DNA of 64,000 nucleotides. It comes from Microcebus murinus. Taxonomy: Eukaryota; Chordata; Mammalia; Primates; Cheirogaleidae. Shown here in pieces: positions 34,536 to 47,236 of this stretch. A program made the translations under genes and the position numbers. The first letter of the stretch is position 1. Each line of letters begins with the position of its first letter. The notes under the pieces are model-generated. The model did not search any database, had not been told where the DNA came from, and saw only the letters and a list, made by a program, of their open reading frames with translations. The stretch is taken from the NCBI RefSeq assembly GCF_040939455.1, contig NC_134112.1, positions 25,322,501 through 25,386,500 of the forward strand, in the 5' to 3' direction.

Positions 34536-37439
34536 TTGTTAAATTCAATCCTTGGTTTTATACTTAGCAACTGATTAACCAGAAAACTTTCTTGCCTTAT
34601 CAAATGTATTAATAAAATCTAATTGATCTGTCACTGATTGGTGTTTGAGATAAAATCCAAAGTCCATTTGTCAGTGTAATTGCTAATATGTTAAGTATAT
34701 CAACATATATTTATATTGTAAAATCATATATTTTTAGGTTTTAAAAATAGTCTTGAGTTTTCTTATTTTTAGCATCTAAATATTCTTAATTTTTGTATCT
34801 CAATATCTGACCCACTAAAGCTAGAGTAATACAAAACATCTGTATATACTCATAAGTGATGAAAGGTCAAGAAAAGGTGGTGATAAAAGAAAAAATTTTC
34901 CTCAGCATAAGCTTTGTCAGTCACTGCTGAGTAAATAACTGTCTTATGCTTCAAAAGTATAACTAAAATTGATATTAAATTTTTCATAATTACATAAATT
35001 AACTATGTACATTATCTTTCCTTTACCATGCAATTGGATTTTGAACATGTCTTGAGACGTTATTTCTTTACCATTCTTTAAATAGCACAAAGTGTGAAAT
35101 GCTTCTTTTCGTGAACAAAAAAAGGAGCAAAAATTTTTTATAAAACATATAAGTAAATTATTTAGTCATGAGATCATTGGATGCAGCCATTATCTCTTCA
35201 TACTTCTCCTTTTGGAAAATGAGCAGAATTTCAAGAAATGCTGTCATTGAACGCAAAGCAAAATTTAAACATTTTAAAAAGCTTCATTTTTTATAACAGA
35301 GCTACACTAAAATGCTATTGCATGTGGATCTGACGCAGTTGGGTCAGGTTATCAATGTATTTTGCTACGGCCAATGATGAAAAACTGAGATTATCTTCTA
35401 CTTCTTACTGTATCCTTCATTTCCAACTAATGTTGGGACTATTTAAACCTTGAAAAATTTATTGGTATGGTATTTAGAATCTGTTATTTGAGTATCATAG
35501 GAAGGATGTGCTGAGTTGGTGGTAATTGATTTATCCCCATCATACTGAACCTCCCACTCTTCTTCCACTTTGTCCTCCCTTGGGCAATAATCACAGGGTC
35601 GAGCTGCCAATCTGTAGACTTAATTTTTTCCAGCAGTACCATCTGGCTCCTTGGCACCAGAAGTTATATTGGTTCTTTGTGGTTGCTACTGAATTTGTCA
35701 TATTATTAGACAGCCGATGGGATATTTTTTGCTCTTCACTCCTAATTTTCTTTTAACTAATTATTGATTTTTATTTAGAGAATCTTCTTTTGCCATTTCT
35801 GATGGCAGGGCAGAATTTTATTGTGAAAAGAATGGAACGCACCTAAACAAATCCTGTATTATGTGTCAGCCTTGAAATTCTATTCTCTGTATTGTATTCT
35901 GTCTAGTTTTTTAGTAGTTCTCTCTTTCATGAGAGATTAATTTAAAATTAATTGTGGAGGTTTTCTGTTTCATTCAAAACCTGTATATCTGTCTTTAAAT
36001 TATTTGAATGTGCATTTAAAATCCTGTTATTACTGCTGTCATTTCCCAATCATGAATATTTAGAAATTCCTATCAGTGGCATAGCTAACCTTTTAACATC
36101 AGCAATACTTTATTCTCTTTAGATAACACAAAATGGCCATTTGTATGTTATCTTTTGTTTTACTTTGTAGAGGAGGTGGTTTTAATGTCATATCTAACAA
36201 CATCCATAAATAATTTAGAAGAATAATTTTGAAAAGTGCATCTGAATTTCAGTAATTAAAAAGAATTGCCTGAGTACACATTTTTATAAACTTAAGCAGT
36301 TTTTTCATATTACATAGTTAACTAGATATTTTCAATGAAGGCAAAAATTTTTTGACCCATTTGTTTCTAAAGTAAAAATCATTAATAAAACTAAATTATT
36401 TCTTAAACTCTTAAAGAATCTGCATATCTTTATGCAGTTCATTTTGATAAGTATTTACTTTATTATATTTGGTTGCATTTATTTTGATGGAACATGATAA
36501 ACATGTTTTAGGAAGTTTTTAGAGGTGTTCATTCATATAAAAGTGTTTATTTTGAGTTTAAATATTTAATTAAATGCTATGTAATCTATGTTGCTTTATA
36601 ATAATGGCAGGATACTAACATGTTAGAAATATTTACTTTGAATCCTTTTTGTTGCTGTAAGGATGTTTGAAGTTCTTAAACAATGATTTTGTTGGGATTA
36701 TTTTAATAACACCATATTAGAAGCCTACTACCTATAAACTGGACTTTATAGAATATTTTCAGAATTTAGATAAAATATATAGCCAAATTGCTATAATTTG
36801 ATGTTAAATCCAGTTGTTTATAATTTTTAGGTTTGAAGTATATAAAGAAAGGGAGCAATAAGTGTCACTCTGTAAAAAGAGCTAAATCAGGTGTCAGTGA
36901 AATGATTCATGTGCTAACTGGAATTGTTAACATGCATTTTATTCTACTGTCTAGCAGGAAGAGGTGGGCTATAGAAAAATGAATTCTTCACTAAATAATT
37001 TACAACAATTATATCAAATTTTAATAACTTGAGCTAAGAAGGCATATACATATGATTCATGTTCTCACAGTCACCTACATTAGAGATTAATTGTGCTTTC
37101 TTTAAACAAAAAAGTACTCTTATAAATGTTTTTAATTGGTAAATCATGATTAGTTTTATATTTATAGAGTTGCATCATTTGATCAGTTTCTAACTACAAC
37201 TTTATGTGAAGCTAGAATATCACAGCTAATCTGTTGTCTCAAATGCCAGCTCATTAGAATTTCTTCTTAATATAAAAAAATGCCCTGAATTGTTTGTTGG
37301 CTTTATCTTAACTCAAATATGTAAAAGGGACAGTAGAGCATTTTTCTTTGGAATCACAGAGAGTTCAGTGACCTTTCTGTGGCAAATTATGTAGAAAGAA
37401 AATATTTATATTCATTTAAAATAACCTCCGTGAAGAAAT

Positions 37440-37860
37440 AGTCTCATTACCCTGTTTGATCAATTTCTTGTAGCCTGAGCTGTAGCATGCTGCTATTGCC
37501 ATTGGTTGATGGAATACACTGAGTAGTGGCTAATGGTGATGGTGCTCATCAGGAAGGGTTCAGCCAGCGGTCAGCAACAAATAATTCAAGACTGTTTCTA
37601 AGTTTGTGGCTGGTGGAATTTGCTTCTTGCCCCAAGCCAGCGGCATTGCTGAGCTGGGCTATTTGATTAGAAGAGAGGCATATTTGCTTCTTAGCAACTG
37701 CACATTTGCACAACCCATAGTCCTCTACTGCCTCCAAAGGTTTTCCTTTTGTGATGGTAGAATAATACTTTATTGTTGATTGACGGACAAAAGAGGTTCT
37801 AATACAAGGCAAGCTTATAACCATTTTTGTCGTCGTTGGCTTTAAAACATTTCAGCTATG
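37440..37860. promoter_or_regulatory. Candidate conserved non-coding element
   Basis: A compositionally balanced block in A+T-rich intron. It holds octamers of PBX-HOX type, TGATGGAA (37507-37514) and TGATTGAC (37777-37784), and a 91-codon minus-strand open frame that matches no protein I know. No repeat explains it. Function is inference. Confidence 0.3.
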
Positions 37861-39984
37861 TATACTGTTTTTTGAAAACATATAGATCAAATGTATGCAT
37901 AATGTAAATAGGTATGGAAATCCCACTATGTTAGAATTTTAATATGCATATTATCAAGGAAGTTTGCACAATGTAAATACAATTGCATACTGTTACGTTT
38001 TTGCCTAGCAGGTTCAATGATAGAAAATCAATTCTGGCTGTAGTGTATATATCGATGTACTGGGTATTTGCATCTTCCAACTAGAATTAATGCTACAGAA
38101 AATTTAACTAATAATGTCAAAAAAAAATTGATGTTAGTAAAGTTTCTATATAGCATTGTCACATTTAAGAATTAGTTTTATATAAGATTAGAGGTCAAAT
38201 TTTGAATTCTGAATGCAATGTTTGCATAGAATTTGAAACGTAGTTCTCACAGGAATGACTCTGAAGAAGAAAATAAGTGTCTTTAATAGAAGACAAAGGT
38301 ATTTATGACCCAGCAGTTAAGAAACAAGTAAGAAAAGATACATTTGGGAAGGACAGTCTGAATTTTATGATCCTGGAAACCAGAACCAGAAAAAAACAGG
38401 TCTTTCTTTTTTTCTTTTTTAAACATGGTTTTATGACTTTTCTTACTGAAACTATATGGTTAGGACTTGAGCCTCTAGATTTTAAGGAAGATGGTATAAA
38501 AAGTGATCTAGCCATAGATGATGTTACTTTTATACTCTTGCCTTATTTTTTGATAATTGGTATTTTTTTTAAAAAAGCGTACCCATGATATCTTGAAGAA
38601 ATAATACAAAAACTTTCTGAGCCAATACATTTTGATATATATAATTTCAATGCATTATTTGGTACAAATTGTTGACATAATTCATGGTAAAATGAAATTG
38701 CATATTTAAGATGAATATGAGGTCAATTTTTGTCATCTTCTGTGATGTTGTTTGGAACATATGGTGCTTTTTTTCCCCCAACTTAAGGGATTTTTTTTTT
38801 TTTTTTGGTATTTTTGTCTCCTAAGGTTTATGACAGATACAAGAGTTTCCATAATTTAAAATGAACAACAAAATATGCATTGGTGTGAATTTTCCAGTTA
38901 ACAAATCTTGAAACATGTTTTGGGATTTAGGGAAGTTAAAGCAAGTGCAGACATTAACATAGACATAAAGTGTATGTGGGCAAATACTCTCATTTCCCAA
39001 TAAAAGGACCTTAGGGCATATCAGTATGCATAATATGGCCATCACTGTATTTACTTACTAATAAATAGCCAATTTAGTGGCAACCTAGAGCCCAAAAAAG
39101 GGAAAAGGAGTGAGGTTGAGTGATTTGATATTACAAGGCAATGATATGCCCCATCGTATCAAGCAGCTGTCCCTTTGCAATTCCAGTTAACATCTTTGAA
39201 ATAGTTCCTTTAAAAACAAATTGGAGCTCTAGGAGGAAATGGAAAATACTTTTAAGAGTGGTTTTAAATTGTTTAAAAATTAGCATGCCTGCAGATAAAT
39301 CCCCAAATTTAGGATATGAGTTTGATGGTTATATAAATTAAGATTATAGCTTTTGCTCACATTTTATTTATAAGGTAAATTATGGGAGTTTGATGTAATA
39401 AGGAAAATGTTTTTTAAATTACTAAACTCTCTTGCAAATAGTTATAAAAATGGCATTTTAAAACTCTAATCTACTACATTAAAATTACTTGTATTTATTA
39501 GTCTATATCATTAGATGGCATTTATTGCTAAGTGCCCTTTCCCTCTTTTTTAATAGCTTGGCAGTTTCATATTTTGGGGTAAGTGGCAAAAGGCAGTTTT
39601 CTTAGTGGGACTTATAACAATTGTCATCTATAGGTAGGAGGATCTACTTTATTATTAACTAGGCTCTTTCTTTTATCTCCCATTGTAAATAGAAGTAGTA
39701 CATAGTAATGTATAAAGTGATGTCCTTTTGGAGTTAAGTTTTTGCATGTAAGTCCATTTGTTGGGAGAAAAGAGGAACAGGGACAAATAGAGGTTTCTGG
39801 TACTTCTAGGTGAAGAGGTTATAGAAATAGGGAAGGAGCAAGGTGGTAGGATTGAGGGAGAGGATGGGATATTGTTATCTGTTCACTAGAAATTTCAGTG
39901 CTCAGGTGGCTTCCTAAGGCCTTTAAGGTAAAATCAATGGAGAAACATGTCAGAATAAATTTCAGTGGCACATATGATGAATTA

Positions 39985-40110
39985 CTGTTTTATTATCAAA
40001 GAAGCTATGGCCCAGAGAGATTAGGTGATTTGCCCAAAGTTACACAGCGAATAATGGTGGAGCTGACGTTAAAATTTAGGTCTGTTTTTTCTCCAAAGCC
40101 TATGATATTT
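39985..40110 (-). repeat. MIR SINE fragment
   Basis: Antisense MIR core with 'cccagagagattaggtgatt', 'tgcccaaagttacacagcga' and 'atggtggagctgacgttaaa'. Confidence 0.75.
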
Positions 40111-40443
40111 CCCCTGTAGAACATTAATACCTGTCCTGCAGGCTTGTAGTGTTTAGGAACATGTGCATTGGGTGTTAACAAATAGGAGATGAAATCTCTG
40201 ATGGCCAAACTCCTTAGTTTCTTTTTATTTTTTAATTAAAAAAATTTTAAAGTTGACAAGTTAAAATTGTATATTTATGGTGTACAACACAATGCTTTGA
40301 TATATGTATACCTTGTGGAATGGCTAAATCAAGCTATTAATATTTAACATAAGTATTATCTCATATACATATGTTTGTGATGAGAACACTTAAAATCTAT
40401 TCTTAGCAATTTTCAAGTATACAGTATTTCAAATATATACAAT

Positions 40444-40577
40444 ACAATCTATTGTACTATTAAATAGTACAATAGATTACAATCTATTAGTACAATAGAT
40501 CTATTTAATAGTAGATCTACTATTTAATAGATCTACTATTTAAATAGATCTACTATTTAATAGTGCAATAGATCTCT
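40444..40577. repeat. Palindromic array in the L1 3' UTR
   Basis: A perfect hairpin with 16-bp arms AATCTATTGTACTATT (40446-40461) and its inverse (40463-40478). It is followed by an 18-bp palindrome (40507-40524) and three direct copies of a 16-17-bp unit GATCTACTATTTAATA (starting 40514, 40530 and 40547). The ordinary L1 sequence here has a single 'gtacaatagatct', so the array is a local expansion of that word in both orientations. Confidence 0.95.
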
Positions 40578-40580
40578 CTC

Positions 40581-40861
40581 TTTTTTTTTTGGAGGTGGAG
40601 TCTCGTTCTGTCACTCCAGCTACAGTATAGTGGCTTCAGCATAGCTCACTGCAGCCTCAAGCTCCTAGGCTCAAGCAATCCTCTTGGCTCAGAGTAGCTG
40701 GGACTACAGGAGTGTGCAACCATGCCCAGCAAAATTTTCTATTTTTAGTAGAGATGGGTCTCACTCTTGCCCAAGCTGATCTTGAACTCCTGACCCCAAG
40801 TGATCCTCCTGACTCAGCCTCCCAGCTGCTACGGTTACAGGCATGAGCCACTGTGCCCTTG
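40581..40861 (-). mobile_element. Older Alu in the L1
   Basis: An antisense dimeric Alu lacking the strepsirrhine spacer, with T-run start and diverged GTGCCC end. Flanks are the related words CAATAGATCTCTCT and CAATAGCCCTCTT, probably its mutated target duplication. Confidence 0.88.
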
Positions 40862-41333
40862 CTACAATAGCCCTCTTGAACTTATTTATAGTATTTCTCC
40901 TGTCTAACTGAAATTTTGTGTCCCTTGACAGTTCTCTCCAATCTCCCAACCCACCCTCCAGCCTCTGGTAACCACCATTTTACTCTGCTTCTGTGAATTT
41001 GACTTTTTAACACTTTAAATGTAAGTGCAATTGTGTAGTATTTATCTTTCTGTACCTGGCTTATTTCACTTAATGTAATACCCTCCATGTTCATCCATGC
41101 TGTCGCAAATGACGGGATTTCCTTATTTTTAAAGGCTGAATAGTATTCCATTTTGTATATATACCACATTTTCTTTATTCATTCATTGGTGGACAGCTAG
41201 ATTGATTTCATTTCTTGGCTATTGTGAGTAGTGCTACTGTTAACATGTTAACATGGGAGTGCGGATATTTCTTCTATATACTGATTTTATATTATTTGGA
41301 TATATACCCAGCAATGGCATTGCTAGATCCTTT

Positions 41334-41672
41334 GGTAGTTCTATTTTTTTTTTTTTTTTTTGAGACAGAGTCTCACTTTGTTGCCCAGGCTAGAGTGAGT
41401 GCCGTGGCGTCAGCCTAGATCACAGCAACCTCAGACTCCTGGGCTCAAGCAATCCTCCTGCCTCAGCCTCCCGAGTAGCTGAGACTATAGGCATGCGCCA
41501 CCCTGCCTGGCTAATTTTTTCTCTATATATAGTAGTTGGCCAATTAATTTCTTTCTATTTATAGTAGAGACAGGGTCTTGCTCTTGCTCAGGCTGGTTTC
41601 GAACTCCTGACTTCAAGCAATCTGCCTGCCTCAGCCTCCCAGAATGCTAGGATTACAGGTAGTTCTATTTTT
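41334..41672 (-). mobile_element. Strepsirrhine Alu, head-truncated
   Basis: Alu at 41349-41657 flanked by the 15-bp duplication GGTAGTTCTATTTTT (41334-41348 and 41658-41672). It has the strepsirrhine spacer but lacks the GTGAGCCACCGCGCCCGGCC head, so it is truncated at its own 5' end. Confidence 0.96.
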
Positions 41673-41807
41673 AATTTTCTGGGGGAACCTCTGTCCTCTT
41701 TTCTGTAATGGCTATACTGATTTACATTCTTACCATCTTCATCAACACTTGTTACCTTTTGTCTTTTTGATAATAACCACTCTGACAGGCGTGAGGTGAT
41801 ATCTTAT

Positions 41808-42175
41808 TATAATTTTAATTTTTTTTTTTTTTTTTGAGACAGAGTCTTGCTTTGTTGCCCAGGCTAGAGTGAGTGCCGTGGCGTCAGCCTAGCTCACAGC
41901 AACCTCAAACTCCTGGGCTCGAGTGATCCTTCTGCCTCAGCCTCCCGGGTAGCTGGGACTACAGGCATGCGCCACCATGCCCGGCTAATTTTTTTTTTTT
42001 TATATATATATATCAGTTGGCCAATTAATTTCTTTCTATTTGTAGTAGAGACGGGGTCTCGCTCTTGCTCAGGCTGGTTTTGAACTCCTGACCTTGAGCA
42101 ATCCGCCTGCCTCGGCCTCCCAAGAGCTAGGATTACAGGCGTGAGCCACAGCGCCCGGCCTATAATTTTAATTTT
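41808..42175 (-). mobile_element. Strepsirrhine Alu, full length
   Basis: Alu at 41823-42160 with an exact 15-bp duplication TATAATTTTAATTTT on both sides. The T-rich stretch between monomers has grown into T11 followed by (AT)n. It ends in GCGCCCGGCC. Confidence 0.97.
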
Positions 42176-42668
42176 AATTTCCCTAGTGATTAACGATATT
42201 GAACATTTTTTCATGTATCTGTTGGCCATTTGTATGTCTTCATTTGAGAAATGTCTATTCAGGCCCTTTGCCCAATTTTTAAAATTAAAAAAAATTAATT
42301 ATTTTTTATGCTTCAAAAAATTAAAAAAAAAATTCAGTAGCTTTAGGGGGTACAAATGTTTTTTGTTACATAGATGAATTGTATAATGCTAAAGTCAAGG
42401 CTTTCATTTTACCAGACTAGTATACATTGTACCCAATAAGTAGATTTTTATCTCTCACCCTCCCACCCCCTTCTTAGTTGTCAATGTCAGTTACACAACT
42501 TATGACTATATATATCTCTCATTTAGCTCCTACTTATAAGTGAGAACATGTAATATTTGTTTTTCCATTCCTGAGATACTTTGACTTAGGATAAAGGTCT
42601 CCAGGTCCATCTAAGTTGCTACAAAATACATTATTTCATTCTTTTTTATGGTTGAGCAGTACTCCATG

Positions 42669-42713
42669 GTGTGTGTATATGTGTGTGTATATGTGTATGT
42701 GTATGTATGTATC
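42669..42713. repeat. TG/TATG simple repeat
   Basis: Alternating GTGTGTGTATAT and GTATGTATGT units following 'gtactccatggt' of the L1 ORF2 3' region. Confidence 0.9.
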
Positions 42714-42800
42714 ACATTTTCTTTATCCACTCATTGTTTAATGGGCATTTAGGTTGATTCCATACCTTTGGAATTGCAAATTGGGCTGTGATAAATATTT

Positions 42801-43165
42801 GGGTGTAGGTCTTTTTTTTTTTTTTTTTTGAGACAGAGTCTCACTTTGTTGCCCAGGCTAGAGTGAGTGCCATGGCGTCAGCCTAGCTCACAGCAACCTC
42901 AAACTCCTGGCTCAAGCGATCCTCCTGCCTCAGCCTCCCAAGTAGCTGGGACTACAGGCATTCGCCACCATGCCCGGCTAATTTTTTGTATATATATTAG
43001 TTGGCCAATTAATTTCCTTCTATTTTATAGTAGAGACGGGGTCTCGCTCTTGCTCAGGCTGGTTTCGAACTCCTGACCTCGAGCAATCCACCCGCCTCGG
43101 CCTCCCAGAGAGCTAGGATTACAGGCGTGAGCCACCGCGCCCGGCCAAGGGTGTAGGTCTTTTTT
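42801..43165 (-). mobile_element. Strepsirrhine Alu, full length
   Basis: Alu at 42818-43148 with an exact 17-bp duplication GGGTGTAGGTCTTTTTT on both sides. It contains the strepsirrhine spacer and keeps many CpGs (ending CACCGCGCCCGGCC), so it is among the youngest insertions here. Confidence 0.97.
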
Positions 43166-43336
43166 ATAAAAAGACTTTTCTTTTGGGTAGATACCCAGTA
43201 GTGAATGGTAGGTCTACTTTTAGTTCTTTGAAGAATGTCCATACTGTTTTTCATAGAGGTTGTATTAATTTACAATACTGCCAATAGTGTATAAGCGTTC
43301 CCTTTTCACTATATCTGCACCAACATCTGTTGTTTT

Positions 43337-43679
<343 letters not shown>

Positions 43680-46600
43680 GATAATGGCCATTCTGACAGG
43701 GGGTAAGGTGGTATCTTATTGTGTTTTTTTAATAATTTGCATTTCTTTGATGATTAGTGATACTGATCATTTTTCCATATGTTTGTTGGCCATCTGCCTG
43801 CTTTTGAAAAAAATCTGTTCATGTCTTTTGCCTACTTTTTGATGGGGTTATTAGTTTTTTTTCTTACTGATTTGTTTGAGTACTTTGTAGATTCTGGATA
43901 TTAGCCCTTTGTCAAATGTATAGTTTGTGAATATTTTTTTACATTCTGTAGGTTGTCTATTTACTCATTTATTTCCTCTGCTATGCAGAAACTTTATAGT
44001 TTAATTCTCATTGTTTTTATTTTTGTTGTGGTTGTACTTGCTTTTGGAGTCTTAGTCATAAATTCTTTGCTAGAATAATGTCCAGAAGAGTTTTTACTAT
44101 GTTTTTGTTTAGAATTTTTATGGCTTTAGGCCTTATATTTAAGTCTTTAATCCATCTTGAATTAATTTTTGTATATGGTGAGAGATGGGGATTATTGAAT
44201 AGAAAGTCCTTTCCCCACTGTATGTTTTTGTCTCCCCACTGTATATTTGTTGAAAATTAGTTGGTTGTAGCAAGATGGCTTTATTTCTGGGTTCTCTCTT
44301 TTGTTTCATGGTCTTTGTGTCTACTTTTATACCAGTACCAAGATCTTTTGGTTACTATAGCCTTGTAGCATAATTTGAAGTCAGGTATTGTGATACCTCT
44401 AGATTTTTTCTTTTTGCTTAGGATTGCTTTGGCTATTCAGGCTTTTTCTTGGTTCTATATGAAGTTTAGGACTATATTTTTCTAGATCTGTGAAATATGA
44501 TGTTAGTATGAATATTTTTATGTGAATTATATTGAATCTGTAAATCACTTTGGGCAGTATGGACATTTGAACAAGGTTGATGCTTCTAATCCATGAACAT
44601 GGGATTTTTTTTCCCATTTGTTTGTGTCGTCTATGATTTCTTTCATCAGCGTTTTGTAGTTCTCCTCATAGAAATCTTTCACTTCCTTGGTTAAGTATAC
44701 TTGTAGGTATTTTATTTTGTAGCTGTTGCACATGGTATTGAGTTCTTGATTTGGCTCTCAGTTTGACTGTAATTAGCATGTAGTAACGCTACTGATTTGT
44801 GTGCATTAAGTTTGTAACCTGAGACCTTACTGAATTTATCAGTTCTTGGAGTCTTTTGGTGGAGTCTTTAGGGTTTTCTACATACAAGATCATATTTTTG
44901 GCAAACGGATAGTTTGACTTCCTATTTCCCAATTTGGATGACCTTTATTCTTTCTCTTACCTTACTCTAACTAGGACTTCCAGTAGTATGTTGAGTAGAA
45001 GTGGTTGACAGTAGGCATCCTTGTCTTGTTCCAGTTCTTAGGGGGAATGTTTCAACTTTCCCCCATTCAGTATGATGTTGGCTGTGGGTTTGTCATATAT
45101 GGCTTTTATTATTTTGAGATATGTTCCTTCTCTGCCTACTTTCTTGAGGGTTTTTATCATGGAGGAGTACTGGATCTATTGAGATGATCATATGGTTTTT
45201 GTTTTTAATTCTGTTTATGTGGTGAATTACATTTATTGATTTGAATATGTTGAACCATCCTTGTATCCCTGGGATGGAACCCACTTGAGTGAATTATCTT
45301 TTCGATGTGCTGTTGGATTCAATTTGCAGGAATTTTGTTGAGAATATTTGCATTTATGTTCATGAAGGATATTTGGTCTGTAGTTTTCTTTTTTTGTTGT
45401 GTCATTACCTGTCTTTGGTATCAGGGTAGTACTGGCTTCATAGAATGAGTTATGGAGGATTCCTTCTTTCTTGATCTTATGGAACAGTTTCAATAGGATA
45501 AGTGCCAGTTCTTTGTAGGTCTGGTAGAATTTGACTGTGACTCAGTCTGGTCTAGGGCTTTTTTTTTTTGTTGGGAGATTTTTTATTACTGTGTCAATCT
45601 CACTACTTGTTATTGATCTATTCAAGTTTTCTATTTCTTCCTGATTCAAGCGTGGGAGGGTGTGGTCGTGTGTTTCCAAAAATTTGTCCATTTTCTCTAT
45701 ATTTTCTGGTTTGTATGGGTAGAGGTTTTCATAGTAGTCATGGATGATTTTTTGTATTTCTATGGTTTCAATTGCATTGTGTCCTTTTTCATTTCTGATT
45801 GAGCTTATTTGAGTGCTTTTTCTTCTATTTCTGGTTAATCTCACAGTAGTCTATTGAATTTGTTTATCTTTCCTAAGAACCAATTTTTTGTTTCATTGAT
45901 CTTTCGTAATTTTTTTTATTTGTTTCCATTTTATTTAGTTCTGCTCTCATTTATTATTTCTTTCCTTCTCTTAGGTTTGGGTTTGGTTTATTCTTCTTTT
46001 CTAGTTCCTTGAGCTGTGACATTAGGTTGTTAATTCTGTCTTTTTGATGTAGGCATTTAAGGCTGTGAACTTAGCTCTTAACGTGGCTTTTGGAGAGATT
46101 TTGGAGCTTGTGTCATCTTTGTCATTTAATTTGAAAAATCTTTTGATTTCTATCTTGATTTTGTCATTGTCACAAGGATTGTTCAGTAGCAGGTTGTTTA
46201 ATTTTCATGTATTTGTGTAGTTTTGAGAATTCCTCTTGGAATTGATTTTTAGTGTAATTCCACTGTGGTCTGGGAAGGTTCATGTTAATGGTTTAGATTT
46301 TTCTGAATTTGCTGAGACTCGTTTTGAGACCTAACATATGATCTGTCTTAGAAAATGTCCCATGTGCTAATGAGAAGAATGTGTATTCTTCAATTTTGGG
46401 GTAGAATGTTCTGTAAATGTCTGTTGAGATCCATTTGTTCTAGAGTTTCATTTAAGTCCAGTGTCTCTTTGTTGATTTTTGCCTTGATGATTTGTCCAGT
46501 TCTGTCAGTGGAGTGTTGAAGTTTCTTGCTATAATGATGTTGCTGTTTATTTCCTTGCTTAGATCTAATGGAATTTGTTTTATGAATCTCCTGTGTTAGG

Positions 46601-46898
46601 TACATATATATTTAACATTGTTATATTAATATCTTCTTATTGAATTGCCCTCTTTGTCATTATATAATGACTGTCTTTGTCTTTTTGTACCATTGTTACT
46701 TTAAAGCCTATTTTATCTGATATGAGAATAGCTACTCCTGCTTGCTTTTGGTTTTCATTTGCACTGAATATTTTTTTCCACCCCTTTACCTTGAGTCTGA
46801 GAATCTTTGCTATTTAAATGGATTTCTTGGAGACAACATATATTTGGGTTGTGTTTTTAAATCTATCCAGCCAATCTGTATCTTTTAAAAGGAGCATT

Positions 46899-47236
46899 AA
46901 GACTCTTAACATTCAAGCTGGGCATGGTGGCTCACATCTGTAATCCCAGCATGTTGAGAGGCTGAGGCAGGAGGATTGCTTGAGGCCAGGAGTTTGAGAC
47001 CAGCCTGAGCAAGAGGGAGACCCCTTCTCTACAAAAAAAAAAAAAATAGAAAAATTAGCTGGGCATGGTGGCACACACCTGTAGTCACAACTACTTGGAA
47101 GGCTGAGGCAAGAGGATTGCTTGAGCCCAGGAGTTTGAGGTTGCAGTAAGCTTTGATGACCTCACTGAGCTATAGCCCGGACAACAGAGCAAGATCTTGT
47201 AAAAAAAGAAAAGAAAAAAAAGACTGTTAGCATTCA
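46899..47236 (+). mobile_element. AluJ-like element disrupting L1 ORF2 near its start
   Basis: A sense Alu (46917-47219) beginning GCTGGGCATGGTGGCTCAC with a middle A-rich linker and an A-rich tail. Flanks AGACTCTTAACATTCAA and AGACTGTTAGCATTCAA are its duplicated target. It is the only Alu in the nest with this orientation and lacks the strepsirrhine spacer, so it is older than the others. It interrupts the endonuclease coding region of the L1. Confidence 0.93.

Larger units (their letters stand above)
33619..39984 (+). other. SKAP2: SKAP2 intron 4, second repeat-poor block
   Basis: About 6.4 kb with no interspersed repeat that I can recognise, flanked on both sides by dense insertions. Open frames (35526-35756, 37549-37824, 38277-38588, 39141-39341) have no family resemblance. 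Conserved-looking patches lie at 34300-34420, 35160-35420 and 37440-38060. T runs are at 38400-38420 and 38790-38806. Confidence 0.5.
40220..42279 (-). mobile_element. Older L1, 3' part, antisense (split by a younger L1)
   Basis: Antisense 3' UTR ('atggtgtacaacacaatgct', 'ctccagcctctggtaaccac') leads into the ORF2 C-terminus. The minus strand at 40882-41169 reads MWYIYKMEYYSAFKNKEIPS, a classical L1 ORF2p C-terminal motif. The element breaks off at about 42275 in 'ggccctttgcccaattttta' and resumes at about 49331 in 'ataattgggttgttttcttc', the next bases of the same ORF2 region. Three Alus are inserted in this part. The coding frame is destroyed. Confidence 0.85.

Noticed and set aside
44399..46605. 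Series of minus-strand open frames with reverse-transcriptase-like text
   Set aside because: They are fragments of one degenerate L1 ORF2 with intervening stops, not a gene or an active retroelement.
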